A DNA stretch of 34,429 bases from assembly GCA_030744755.1 (NCBI GenBank), contig JASLPY010000058.1, forward strand, positions 1 to 34,429, read 5' to 3'. The notes beneath the pieces are model-generated. The model was given only the letters and a program-made list of their open reading frames with translations. It made no database searches and was not told the DNA's origin. Origin of the DNA: Kiritimatiellia bacterium (lineage in GTDB: Bacteria; Verrucomicrobiota; Kiritimatiellia; UBA8416; JADHWI01). Positions within the stretch are counted from its first letter, which is position 1; every line of letters starts with the position of its first letter. The translations under genes and the position numbers were made by a program. Below are positions 9,585 to 19,154 of this stretch, one piece after another.

Positions 9585-11416
9585 ATATGGGCGCTTATGA
9601 GTACGGAGGCCTGATCTGTACCTTCGACACAGAACCGATCACCTTTGATGCCCCCGGGGAGGTCGTTTTCAACGGTTTCGCAGACGGAACCAACCTGTCG
9701 GGCCTCGTTTTTGCCTGAGACTTCGAGAATGATGGCGAGATCGATGCTGTTGGTGGCAGTTTGGACGTTGTTACGAACGTCTACACGGCAACGGGCCTCG
9801 TCTCCGTACTCCTCGTTGCCAGCAACAGTGCGGGCGAAATCGCGACGTTCACCGGCCAGGTTGATGTGACCATTGTCTCGGCGCCTCCGTATATGTACGT
9901 ATCACAATCCGGTTCGCACGCGGAACCCTATGACACGTGGGAAAAGGCTGCAACAAATCTTGCTGCGGCCATTGATATCGCGGATGACGGCATCGCCATA
10001 TTCGTTACTAACGGTGTCTACGGGCTGACGAGCCAGGTGTTGGTCGATAAAGGTGTGACCATCACCGGGGTGGGTGATCGAGATCGCGTGGTATTTGATG
10101 GACTGGACGCCGTGCGCTGTTTCTATGTTACACATGGCGAAGCTGTCTTGAGTGGCTTGACTGTTACGCGGGGCAATGCACCTGGTTCCGGAGCCGCCGG
10201 CAGTGGCGGGGGTTTCTACCTGGCCGCGGACGCGCTGGTTGTCGATTGTGTCATAAGCAACAACCACGCTAATTACCGTGGTGGAGGTGTCTTTTGCGAT
10301 GGCGCGGGACATCTGACGAATTGCGTCATCGTCTCGAACAGTACCGGCAACGATGACGGCGGGGGCGTTCTCCTGAATACCGGGGGACGTCTTTCAGAAT
10401 GCCTCATCCTGGATAACCAGGCGGCTGACGATGGCGGCGGAGTTCAGTGCGAGTATGGTGGTACCGTGTTGAACTGCAGGATCAACCGCAATCGCGCCAA
10501 CGACAAGGGAGGCGGTGTGTTCGCACGTCCCGCCTCGATGGTTCAGAACTGCCTGATATCGGACAACGAATCCAGCCAGTGGGGTGGGGGATACGCGTAC
10601 AGGAGACAGGGGGGCGGCAGCGATGGCATGGTTGTCAACTGCACCATTGTCAGCAACGCTGCGGCGACATCCGGAGGTGGAATCCGCCTGCACGATGGCG
10701 GCATAGTCATGAACTACATCGTAGTTAGCAATGCTGCTCCCGTTTCGGAGAACTGGCTTGAGGTAAACGCCGGCATGACCTATTTCAACGTTTGTACCTA
10801 TCCCAGCCCCGGGGTGTCGGGGATTGTGACGGCGGATCCGCAATTCGTAGATTTTGCAGGCGGGGATTACCGCATTGCGGATACGTCACCGTGCGTTGAC
10901 ACAGGGACCAACGCTGTTGCAGTTCTCGGATACGACTTGAACGGCGTGCCCCGGCCGCTGGACGGGAACAGGAACGGAACCCCTGTTGTCGATATGGGGG
11001 CATTCGAATTCACCGGCTCATTATCGGACACTGATGGTGACGGGATGTCGGATCTCTGGGAGACGCAGACAGGTCTGGATCCGACCGACGGTCAGGGCGA
11101 ACACGGTTCTGATGCCGATCCCGACGGGGATGGTCTGAACAATGGTGGCGAATTCGCGGCGGATACCCATCCTTTTGATCCTGAATCCCTCCTGGAGGTG
11201 ATCTCTGTAGACGATGTCCCGGGGGGGTGGCAGGTGAGTTGGCGAGGGGGCGTAGACTCATCGCAATTCGTGGAATACGTTCCGGATATCGCAGGTGCAA
11301 CCGGCGACTGGAACGTCGTCCTGACGAATCTCCCGCCAACGGATACCTCGAACAGTGTGATCGACACCACGACGACGCTGGATCAGGGATTCTACAGAAT
11401 CCGTGCTGTCAGGTAG
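9530..11416 (+). pseudogene. Giant beta-helix/PKD surface protein, C-terminal part (with in-frame TGA)
   Basis: This is the continuation of the surface protein in the shifted frame. It completes helix 2 (GATDLVGNRR, DVDMGAYEYGG) and enters a second PKD domain. TGA at 9716-9718 interrupts it where the first PKD domain has Trp (IYWWDLDGDG against VFA-stop-DFENDG), so a TGG-to-TGA change is the simple explanation. After it the frame is open to 11416. A third beta-helix follows (YVSQSGSHAEPYDTWEKAA; glycine-rich coils such as SGGGFYLAADALVVDC), closing with VVDMGAFEFTG. Calcium-loop repeats (DTDGDGMSDLWE, DADPDGDGLNNGGE) then lead to a C-terminal domain ending GFYRIRAVR. A TTG at 9761 could restart translation, but it would lack a signal peptide. 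Confidence 0.78.
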
Positions 11417-11488
11417 ATGGTGATGGAACGATGTGCTCCAAGCACTGGAGACTCCGGACGCCCTCTCTAACCTGAATCATTCCTGTAG

Positions 11489-11539
11489 CTGAATCCGCTT
11501 GGCCTCCATAGCCTTCGGCGACGGGGGGTGAGGATTCAG
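11489..11539. terminator. Candidate bidirectional hairpin between convergent genes
   Basis: CTGAATCC (11489-11496) and GGATTCAG (11532-11539) are perfect inverted 8-mers around a 35-base loop that itself contains a CCTCC...GGGGG pairing. It lies in the 157-bp gap between the broken surface gene and the subtilase gene, which converge. No T-run follows, so a terminator role is a guess from position. Confidence 0.25.
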
Positions 11540-11573
11540 AGCCACGTGGTTGCCGGCTGATGAATCGGTCTGG

Positions 11574-14500
11574 TTAGTACGTCACTCCGACGCGGTAGAA
11601 TCTTGTGTCGATCAGCGGCGCTGGCGTGACCAGGATGTTTGTTGGAGGGGTAGCGGGAATGTTTGTCTCTATCCAGACGGGTACGGATGTCACCGAATTC
11701 CGTCCGTAGACATGGTACATACGGTTGCTTGCGCTGGGCCACTGCAGGATGGCGTTCGTTCCGTCAGTTCCTATTGAGACGATTTCGAATACTGAGTAGC
11801 TGTTGGTCGGATCCGTTCCGGCCACGTATTCCTCCCATGCAAACATGCCGTCCTCATCCTGGTCACTCATGGCCTCCTCATCAAGCGGGGCGTTGGTCAG
11901 GTTGTGCCCGGCCAGCCACCATTCAGGGACCCCGTTGGTCACGAGGTCGGCGAGGACGTCGGCGCCGAATGTACTGTTAAGCGTCACGTTGCTCCATGCG
12001 AAATTGGTGATAACAATGCCCTGCCCGGGTACGGCGACCGTGACACCGTTGGTTGTGAACGCCTCGACATGATAGTACTGTTCCGCCGTGACGAGGAAAT
12101 TGGTTGACTGCCCGGAGATGAGGAACACCGTGCCGGGCGGCTGTATCGAGCCGTGTTCCGGTTGTTCAACAGTTATTGTCCGGGTGATGTTGTGGAGGAA
12201 AACCGGAACAAGCCGTACGGGCACCTCGGGGTCGTTTGATTGGACGCGAAGTGCCGCGGCAACGGTCTGTGCAGGTGCCACATTCGTGGTGTGTGCGGTA
12301 GCGGTGATTTCGGTGTTGTTTGATACCACAACCGTTCCGTTAGTGCTGGAAACCGATAGCCACGCGCCCGTAGCCGCGCCCGATATGTAGATATCATCGA
12401 TATACCAGCCTTCGCTTGTGACCAGTCCGTCGGAACCAAATCTGAATGCAACCCTCACTATTCGGTAAGCATAAGCCGAGAGGTCAAACTCGACGAGTTG
12501 CCATCCGGTTGAACCCGCGAAACAGGGCGTTCCGTTCGCGTAAGGTGATTGCGAATGGCCGTAGATGGTGTAGGGGTATCCGCCTTCCGGTTCAAGTTGA
12601 ACAAAATCCATTCCATCGTTGGTTGAGATCTCTACGAAACACCCGTCCCATGCCTGTGAGGAGTTCATCGGAGTCTCCGTCTGCAGCCAGTGCATGAACG
12701 AAAGGCGCGCTCCCGGGATAATGAGCAACGGTCGCGAGACCAGTGCCGCGTCGGCGAAGTCCGGGTAGCGGCCGGCATCGTCGTCTCCAAAGAACCACGA
12801 CTGAGTTCCCGAGTATACCCGCGTACCCGAGACGTGCCAGGCATCGTTGTCCCCCGAATGCGTCCAGTCGTTGGTTCCCCCTTCGATATCATCCGCCAAG
12901 CCTGCGCCGAACATGTCGAGTGTCCATTCCAGGTCCCTGTGTCCAGCGTTGGATACGGAAAGAGATGTGTTGGTGTGCGACCAGGAAGGCAGGAGAATTG
13001 TCCCCAGGTCCGTCGGAGTCAACAGTGCCAGGGGATACTGCACATCGAATGGATAAGGGCCGCTCGATGATACAAGCGAAGCCCCATCTTCGGCGTGGAT
13101 CTCGTATTCAAAGGAATCCCCCGTCACGCCCGGATACGGTATTGCGCCGGTATATGTCCCCGACGTTTCGTCGAATGACATGTCGGACGACACCCATGCT
13201 TCGCCGTTGCGGGATGACTGCACGGAGACCGAAGCAACCATGTGGTTGTCAGTAACCGTCGCAGACACGTTCCAGGGCGCGGGTGTCGTTCTGGTGCCGC
13301 TTATCGGACTGTGAGCGATTGCAGGTGGCTCTGGAATGGATGCCGGATCCCGCGGGTTGCTCCCGTCCTCGTACTCATTCATGTTCGTGAACCCGTCATC
13401 ATCGGAATCCACGTTGTAAAGCACGCTCGTGGAGCCAAAGTAAAGCTGTTCCCACCAGTCAGGGAGTTCGTCACCATCGTCATCGGTACCAGCGTACATA
13501 TAGAAGGCATCGACGGTCTTGGGACCGTCCATGAAGATTCCTGTTGCCGGATTGGATGCAGCATTCGTGGCATCAGGCAATCGTTGTCCGTCCATGTACC
13601 AACCGGTAAAGCGGTATTCTTCGATAAAGAACGGGATCTCCATTGGGGCCTCGATCGTCTGTCCCGTTGTTGCAACGGGCCACCAGTTAGTTGTATCGAT
13701 AAGAAGCAGCGGCCAGGACGTCTGTACAAGGCTGAAGGTAGGCGTCCATTGCCACGTTATGCTCGAAGCATTTGTGATTAAGAAGGTTACCTCGTTGCTG
13801 GTTCCCGAAGGCGGAACGCTTCCCTGTCCCTGCCAGCCCGAATTCTCGTAGCGAAAACCACCGAGAGATTCAGAGTAAAGGTCGGCCGTTACCCGGATGG
13901 TATCACCCGACGGGAAAACGGTTGCGCCATAGGGTGGATCGGCCGTAGCTATTTGCATTGGTGACCCGCTGACGGTGAGATTCACGGGTGTCGAGATAAG
14001 GAAAGAATGTGTGGCCGACGGGGCAGCATCCGGGTCGGTTGAGGTCAGGCCGTTTGTCGCGGACGCCATGATGTAGTATTGCACCACCGTGCCAATGGGG
14101 TGGGGTGGGATCTGGCCCGAGTACACATCTCCAGCACTGTGGCTGAGCTGGTTTGACGAGAAGACGTTCTCCACGAGGGATGTTTTCCACAGCACCCAGA
14201 GTTGATTCGTCGCCAACGCTGTTTCGCATGTGATCGTGGCTTCGAGACTGATGGGGCCCATGTAGTTGGTAGAGCCACCCAGCGGCGTGTGCACGATTTC
14301 CGGAGGCGCACCTGCACCCGATACGTGGAGCGAGTAAGCCTGGCTTGGCGTCACAAGGTCTCCCTTGAACTGGATCGTCGCCCTGTATAACCCGGGAGCT
14401 CCCGGCGTTGCGATGTCCACCTGTTCAATGTTGTCAACAGTGTTGTCGCCAGACGTGGCATCGGCCAGTGGATTAGTAACGCTGAGAACATAGGGCATGT

Positions 14501-16220
14501 TGGTGTTTCCCAGCGGATCGATAACTCGAAGGTCCAGATCATGAACAAGTACCGGAGATCTGTCGTCGAGTTCGCCTCTCGCGGATCCGGGGTAATCTGT
14601 CCAGGCTAACGTCACGCGGATTGGGGACGAGTTATTCCATAGGAACGTGTGTTCGCGATACGGGGTGCCGCCGGTTACTGTTGATTCAATGATACGATTG
14701 ACGTTCGTTCGTGAATGATGGGCAGTTATGTGTTCCGCTGCCGCTTCCGTGTTCATCAATCCCCAGCCATAACTGTAGTCGGGGCCAGGTCTGCCAATGT
14801 CATCGGCCGTGTGAATAATAAGACTCTTGAGAGTGCTGGCCAGCATGTAAGAGTTGGTGAAGAGATCTCCGTACAGCTGCGTCAGGAGTATGGCGGAACC
14901 TGCGGCATTCGGAGTTGCCATGCTTGTGCCGCTTAGCGAGCGATAGTCAGAATCGTTTCCCGAGTCTGTTGAATACAGGTTGTATCCGTTCGCCACTATA
15001 TCGGGTTTGACTCGTCCGTCATCAGCAGGCCCCCAACCGCTGAAAGCGGTCATAGTCGCCTTGGATACGTCCCTCTCGCCCGAAGTTACGCCATCATTCA
15101 CAGCGCCGACAGTCATTATGTTCTTGGCATTGCCGATCGGCAGTATCGTATCGAAGCCCCCGCTGTCCCAGCCGTCTTTCGGCGGGTCATTCGTGGGGTC
15201 ATAGGTCTTGCTGACCCACTGCCCGTTGTCGTAGTACTCGAAGGAAGCACCAGCGCCGGGCGCATTGTCATTTCTGTCGTTGCCGGCTGCCTTGAACGGT
15301 AAGTAATACGGTGCATTGTAGCAGACTGAGTCCCATGTCGCCGCGTAGACATCGTACATTCCGAAGCCATCGGCTTCCCAGGGAGTGTTCCAGGAACCGA
15401 ACCATTGAGGGCCTGACTCCCATCCGGTCTGCAAACCGTAGGAGTGATTAGAAATCTGTATGACTCCGGTTTCCTCCGGTGAACTCCTTGCCGCATCTGT
15501 CATCTCGGCAACGTCATTGTTCCACTCGTAGGAAGCCAGCGACACTGCCGGCGCCATTCCCTTCGCGTTTGCCACTACGCCGGATGCAGCTATCGTACCT
15601 GCCACGTGTGTCGAATGATAATGAATGCTGGCGCTTTCCGCCGCTGTTACCCTGCCTCCGAACTCGTCATGCGTGGTGCGCGCGAGTCCCCCGTCCCATA
15701 CGCCGGCAAGAATTCCCTGGCCGTCCAGGTAATAAGGGGCGTCGTCCCGGACCTTGTCAGCAGCCGTACTGATTGCAGCGTTGTTGTTGCAGGTAATATA
15801 ACTGTAGACACGGTTGCCGTGGATAGCGATCAGTTCGAATGTACGACCTTCAGTGGTTCCCCGCCGCGGCTTGTCGCTCTTGTTCGATAGCAACTTGGCC
15901 CGCTCGAGGGACTCCTGAGACCAGTTGCGGAGTTCGCGTGTACGGGATGCCCTGTCAACATGCGGGGTTGATTCTCCGCCGATGAGCGGAACGGCTGCAG
16001 GCTGTTGCTTCTGTTCTTTCGCGATGTTGCGGGCAGATTCAGAATCAACGGCCGTATGGCCGGCCGGGACCGCAGCATTGCCAATGTCAGTCAGAGCTGT
16101 TTCCTTGCCAAGCTCTGAGCGGGTTTCTACGAATTCCAGCAGTCCGGTCTGCCTGAGACAGAAGCTCAGGAGGCAAGCAATTGCCAGGATCGCGAATATC
16201 ACTATTTGCGGTTTCTTCAT
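11574..16220 (-). CDS. Large secreted S8 subtilase with calcium-loop C-terminal region
   Basis: This 1548-residue protein has a Sec signal at its N-terminus (KKPQIVIFAILAIACLLSF), possibly retained as an anchor, and a propeptide to about residue 150. The S8 catalytic domain covers about 160-500: Asp176 (AGVWDGG), His205 (HSTHVAGTIAASG), oxyanion Asn314 (KAAGNDRND) and Ser433 (LSGTSMATPNAAG) are all present, so it should be active. A jelly-roll P-domain-like segment follows (HTFLWNNSSPIRVTLAWTDY). Later come fibronectin-like or Ig-like stretches, a calcium loop region near 920-960 (DDDGDELPDWWE, DSDDDGFTNMNEY), another near 1460 (DQDEDGMFAWEEYVAGTDP), and a tail ending FYRVGVTY. Length is far above the 300-600 residues of simple subtilases. 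No neighbour on the same strand is close; it is probably monocistronic. Confidence 0.93.
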   Translation of the reverse strand: MKKPQIVIFAILAIACLLSFCLRQTGLLEFVETRSELGKETALTDIGNAAVPAGHTAVDSESARNIAKEQKQQPAAVPLIGGESTPHVDRASRTRELRNWSQESLERAKLLSNKSDKPRRGTTEGRTFELIAIHGNRVYSYITCNNNAAISTAADKVRDDAPYYLDGQGILAGVWDGGLARTTHDEFGGRVTAAESASIHYHSTHVAGTIAASGVVANAKGMAPAVSLASYEWNNDVAEMTDAARSSPEETGVIQISNHSYGLQTGWESGPQWFGSWNTPWEADGFGMYDVYAATWDSVCYNAPYYLPFKAAGNDRNDNAPGAGASFEYYDNGQWVSKTYDPTNDPPKDGWDSGGFDTILPIGNAKNIMTVGAVNDGVTSGERDVSKATMTAFSGWGPADDGRVKPDIVANGYNLYSTDSGNDSDYRSLSGTSMATPNAAGSAILLTQLYGDLFTNSYMLASTLKSLIIHTADDIGRPGPDYSYGWGLMNTEAAAEHITAHHSRTNVNRIIESTVTGGTPYREHTFLWNNSSPIRVTLAWTDYPGSARGELDDRSPVLVHDLDLRVIDPLGNTNMPYVLSVTNPLADATSGDNTVDNIEQVDIATPGAPGLYRATIQFKGDLVTPSQAYSLHVSGAGAPPEIVHTPLGGSTNYMGPISLEATITCETALATNQLWVLWKTSLVENVFSSNQLSHSAGDVYSGQIPPHPIGTVVQYYIMASATNGLTSTDPDAAPSATHSFLISTPVNLTVSGSPMQIATADPPYGATVFPSGDTIRVTADLYSESLGGFRYENSGWQGQGSVPPSGTSNEVTFLITNASSITWQWTPTFSLVQTSWPLLLIDTTNWWPVATTGQTIEAPMEIPFFIEEYRFTGWYMDGQRLPDATNAASNPATGIFMDGPKTVDAFYMYAGTDDDGDELPDWWEQLYFGSTSVLYNVDSDDDGFTNMNEYEDGSNPRDPASIPEPPAIAHSPISGTRTTPAPWNVSATVTDNHMVASVSVQSSRNGEAWVSSDMSFDETSGTYTGAIPYPGVTGDSFEYEIHAEDGASLVSSSGPYPFDVQYPLALLTPTDLGTILLPSWSHTNTSLSVSNAGHRDLEWTLDMFGAGLADDIEGGTNDWTHSGDNDAWHVSGTRVYSGTQSWFFGDDDAGRYPDFADAALVSRPLLIIPGARLSFMHWLQTETPMNSSQAWDGCFVEISTNDGMDFVQLEPEGGYPYTIYGHSQSPYANGTPCFAGSTGWQLVEFDLSAYAYRIVRVAFRFGSDGLVTSEGWYIDDIYISGAATGAWLSVSSTNGTVVVSNNTEITATAHTTNVAPAQTVAAALRVQSNDPEVPVRLVPVFLHNITRTITVEQPEHGSIQPPGTVFLISGQSTNFLVTAEQYYHVEAFTTNGVTVAVPGQGIVITNFAWSNVTLNSTFGADVLADLVTNGVPEWWLAGHNLTNAPLDEEAMSDQDEDGMFAWEEYVAGTDPTNSYSVFEIVSIGTDGTNAILQWPSASNRMYHVYGRNSVTSVPVWIETNIPATPPTNILVTPAPLIDTRFYRVGVTY

Positions 16221-16468
16221 AAATCATGCGCGGCATTTCACAGGTTGAAAAGTCCGGGACCTGCGAAGTAGAAATGCCATTTCACAAGAATTATACCCCG
16301 TAATGGGGTCCTACAGAAAGGCGAAAGATGGAGGGAGCGGTGGGAGCGGCGTGGCCCCACGGGTGCGCGTTTTTCACAAGACGTTGCGGCATAGGGATCA
16401 GCCACATCTCAAAGACACGACAGTCGCATCGGTGAACGATTACGGGCGACGATTACGGTGGACGACCT

Positions 16469-16500
16469 GCCCGCAGGCGCTACGCTTCAGCGTTGCGGGC
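16469..16500. repeat. GC-rich imperfect hairpin in the 540-bp non-coding stretch
   Basis: GCCCGCAGGCGCT pairs with AGCGTTGCGGGC across a short loop with one bulge. It lies in the gap 16221-16760, which otherwise has no convincing gene: open frames there are low-complexity and lack a start with a ribosome site. GC-rich hairpins of this kind are often dispersed repeats; copy number was not testable here. Confidence 0.4.
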
Positions 16501-16612
16501 GGGTTGGGGGATTCACCCTCGTCGCCGTTCTCGTCGACCGATTCCCTCTGGCGGCGATTCAAAAGAATCAGTCCTGGCCGTGGCCGGACACGGCAATCTA
16601 AGTACGTGGGAG

Positions 16613-16633
16613 ATTCTCAGAACGAGTGAGAAT
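16613..16633. promoter_or_regulatory. Imperfect inverted repeat upstream of the HTH gene
   Basis: ATTCTC (16613-16618) and GAGAAT (16628-16633) are inverted hexamers with a 9-base spacer, about 130 bases before the HTH gene start. This is a possible secondary operator, but it is short and may be chance. Confidence 0.2.
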
Positions 16634-16670
16634 AGAGAATCAGTAAATGGCTGATATTAAGTGTTGCAAG

Positions 16671-16687
16671 ATAGGGGAATCCCCTAT
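16671..16687. promoter_or_regulatory. Perfect 17-bp palindrome, candidate autoregulatory operator
   Basis: ATAGGGGA and TCCCCTAT flank a single central base, giving a perfect odd palindrome that ends 73 bases before the HTH gene at 16761. Regulators of the Xre type commonly bind such sites in their own promoters. No binding data can be read from sequence. Confidence 0.45.
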
Positions 16688-16760
16688 AAAGTATCTTTTG
16701 CGTGGGACTTAGATCTTCGAGAGTTTGATTAACTGGAAGATTAAGAAGAGGAGTAGGGCA

Positions 16761-17207
16761 ATGGCAAACGTTGCAAAAGTTCTCCAGGATGAGATGAGAC
16801 GCATGGCCCGGAAAGAGATCCGGATCGAGATGAAACGCGTACATGCGGAAAACGTCTCGATGAGAAAAGCGATTCGCGGTCTGAAAGCCCAGCTTACAGA
16901 GCTGGAACAGGGGATGAAAGTCTCCGGATCGCCGGTCATTCGGGGGTTGTCGGAAATTCGCAGCCTGGGTTCCGGTCCGGTCAGTGGTAGGTTTTCGTCT
17001 GAATCCATTCGCCGGCTGCGCAAACGCCTGGCCATCTCGCAAAGGGAGCTGGCCCTCCTGGTAGGCGTTTCCTCACAGGCGGTGTATCTCTGGGAATGCA
17101 AGGGCGGTAAACTCAGGTTGCGCAATGATACACGGCGTGCTCTTGCGAAAATAAAGGAGATGGGAAAGCGGGAGATCCGAAAGGAACTCGACGCACGGGG
17201 TTGCTGA
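16761..17207 (+). CDS. Small HTH (Xre-like) regulator with N-terminal coiled coil
   Basis: This 148-residue basic protein has a predicted coiled coil at residues about 1-60, rich in Lys, Arg, Glu and Met, and a C-terminal helix-turn-helix (residues about 95-130: LAISQRELALLVGVSSQAVY, a classic Xre helix 2-turn-helix 3 pattern). The start ATG at 16761 has AGGAG seven bases upstream and is preferred over an in-frame codon at 16725. The HTH at the C-terminus with a helical N-terminus differs from the usual Xre layout. Two palindromes lie just upstream. It converges on nadE with only 6 bp between stops. The target genes are unknown; autoregulation through the 16671-16687 palindrome is an inference. 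Confidence 0.72.
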   Translation: MANVAKVLQDEMRRMARKEIRIEMKRVHAENVSMRKAIRGLKAQLTELEQGMKVSGSPVIRGLSEIRSLGSGPVSGRFSSESIRRLRKRLAISQRELALLVGVSSQAVYLWECKGGKLRLRNDTRRALAKIKEMGKREIRKELDARGC

Positions 17208-17208
17208 T

Positions 17209-17230
17209 AGCCCCTAATCCCGGCGGGGCT
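17209..17230. terminator. Candidate shared hairpin at the HTH/nadE convergent junction
   Basis: AGCCCC and GGGGCT form a perfect six-pair stem around a ten-base loop and span the nadE stop codon. No T-run follows on either strand, so its role as a terminator is uncertain. Confidence 0.3.
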
Positions 17231-19118
17231 TAAGCAGTTGCTCCTTCAGTTCCCTGTATCTTCTTGTGTACCTGGCGCCCATCTGTGATTCGCGGTGGTC
17301 GAATCCGAAGGCTCTCCTCTTTACGGCCAGAACTGGCGGAACCTGTATTCGTTTGGCAACTCCCATACCCTTGTAAAGCGACCACCATCGCTCAAGATCG
17401 GCGATAAATTCCTCGGCTCCCTTAAAGGTCTCGTTGATATCCCCGGGGTAGTCCAGGTGTTCTGAAAGCGTATTGGCGGCGTACCATTCAAGGATGTCTT
17501 CGGGCGTCGTACGGTTCCATGACTCGACCCAACTTCTGAAGAGAGAGTCATGATACTTATAGACGAGAGGATCGCCTTTGCCTTCATCTACATTCTGATC
17601 AGGGCTTAACTCAGCCGAAGGTGGCAGATCGAGAATGGCGGGAGGTATCGTTTCTTTTCCGAAGACGTCACTGTTCAAGTAGCGTGCCAGTTCATAGACC
17701 TCGGTCTTCCAGAGATCGGCTATGTTTGCCAGGTAGCCGGCAAGATCACCGTAGAGCGTTCCATATCCGACCGTGGCTTCAGATTTGTTCGCGTTGCAGG
17801 TAAAGACACCTCCGAAGGATGCCGAGACCGCGGAGAGGATGCGGGAAGACCGGTCGCGGGCCTGGACGTTCTCCATCATGAATGCACTCAAGACGAGTCT
17901 CTCCCTGTGTGACCCGTCGGCAGTTGCTATGTCCAGTCCGTCAACCTGTTGGCGTGTGAGGTCGACGCTTTGATCTATTGGAATATCGACGTAACAGCAA
18001 CCGAGGTTGCGGGCGAGTGTCTGCGCAAGATCGATTGTTGTCTGCGAGTTATATCGGCTTGGCATGTTAACGAGGAGGAGATCTTTTGGGTCGAGGATCT
18101 TGCTGTATATGGCAGCTACAACTGCAGAGTCTATTCCTCCGGACAGTCCCACGGCAATCCTGTTTACGCCGCATAGTGCGGCGAACCTGCTGGTGCCGTG
18201 ATGGATTGCCCTGTAGATTTCGGGTATCCCATCGTGCTTGAGCTCTACGGGTCTGCCGAAGACCGGAGCGTCTCCCAGCGGAATGTCAACGGTAAGGGCG
18301 GACTCTTCAAAGTGGTCGGGGCATTCCACGGCGTTGCCGTGGGCATCGTAAACGCAAGACGCGCCATCAAAGCAGAAAACGGTCTTTCCGTTGTTCTGGA
18401 TGCCAACGTTATTGACATAGGCGAGCGCTTTTCCATGTTTTGCTGCCTGCTGGGAAAAGACCCTGTTTCTTTTGTGATTCTTGCTGGCTGTGTACGGTGA
18501 GGAACTTATGTTTATCAGGATGTCGGGGTTGTGGCGGGCCAGCAGGTCCAGTGGTGATACGTTGTAGTCCATGTCCCATCCGTCTTCGCACAAAACGCAG
18601 CCAAGGGACAGGCGGCCAACTTTTACCGGAGTTACGAGATCTTCCAGGGAAGCGCCTCTCTCGATGGCAAGCTTGCGCATGTCAAAGAAATGACGGCTGT
18701 CGTCAAACTCCCGGTAGTTAGGCAGCAACGTCTTGATGACGAACTCGTAAGGGCCGCCCGAAGGGGGTGCAAACTCCCCGTTGCAGGCGACGAAAAGGGC
18801 ATTGTACTTGCGAACCCTTCCGTCCTCGTTCTTACGCGACCTGTCGACGCCGACAGAGCCGAAGACAACAATCATGTCCGCGGACGCTGCACGAATCTCC
18901 CGGTTGCACCGCTCGCACTCGCGAAGAAACGCATCGTGTTCCCACTCATCTGCGATCAGGTAACCTGGTACACACATTTCGGGAAAAGCAATAAGGTCTA
19001 TGCGGTCCGCGCGGGCTTCCGCCAACTGTATGAGAATGCTGTCGGTGTTCTCTACAGGTCTTCCTGGCAGGACATCCATCTGTACCAGTCGCGTACGCAG
19101 AAAAGGTGAAGAAGTCAT
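17214..19118 (-). CDS. nadE: Glutamine-dependent NAD+ synthetase
   Basis: This 634-residue protein carries out the last step of NAD synthesis, amidation of deamido-NAD+ using ATP and glutamine. The N-terminal nitrilase-type amidase domain has its catalytic triad: Glu47 (FPEMCVPGY), Lys129 (IKTLLPNYREFDD) and Cys177 (CVLCEDGWDMDYN). The C-terminal synthetase domain has the PP-loop GLSGGIDSAVVA at about 325-335. Length fits the two-domain type, which makes its own ammonia. ATG at 19118 follows GGGATGGA closely; an upstream GTG at 19136 adds six residues. It is the last gene of the minus-strand run from argC, after a 36-bp gap from a small membrane ORF. Confidence 0.95.
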   Translation of the reverse strand: MTSSPFLRTRLVQMDVLPGRPVENTDSILIQLAEARADRIDLIAFPEMCVPGYLIADEWEHDAFLRECERCNREIRAASADMIVVFGSVGVDRSRKNEDGRVRKYNALFVACNGEFAPPSGGPYEFVIKTLLPNYREFDDSRHFFDMRKLAIERGASLEDLVTPVKVGRLSLGCVLCEDGWDMDYNVSPLDLLARHNPDILINISSSPYTASKNHKRNRVFSQQAAKHGKALAYVNNVGIQNNGKTVFCFDGASCVYDAHGNAVECPDHFEESALTVDIPLGDAPVFGRPVELKHDGIPEIYRAIHHGTSRFAALCGVNRIAVGLSGGIDSAVVAAIYSKILDPKDLLLVNMPSRYNSQTTIDLAQTLARNLGCCYVDIPIDQSVDLTRQQVDGLDIATADGSHRERLVLSAFMMENVQARDRSSRILSAVSASFGGVFTCNANKSEATVGYGTLYGDLAGYLANIADLWKTEVYELARYLNSDVFGKETIPPAILDLPPSAELSPDQNVDEGKGDPLVYKYHDSLFRSWVESWNRTTPEDILEWYAANTLSEHLDYPGDINETFKGAEEFIADLERWWSLYKGMGVAKRIQVPPVLAVKRRAFGFDHRESQMGARYTRRYRELKEQLLKPRRD

Positions 19119-19154
19119 TCCATCCCGATGGAGCACTTGAGACGCTCAACGGCG

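Noticed and set aside
9716..9718. TGA read as Trp or selenocysteine
   Set aside because: TGA is a normal stop in trpS, aroA and cmk of this window, and a second lesion lies close by, so loss of function or error is more likely than recoding.
16303..16629. 108-codon + strand frame in the non-coding stretch before the HTH gene
   Set aside because: Low-complexity product crossing a hairpin, with no ribosome site or domain.
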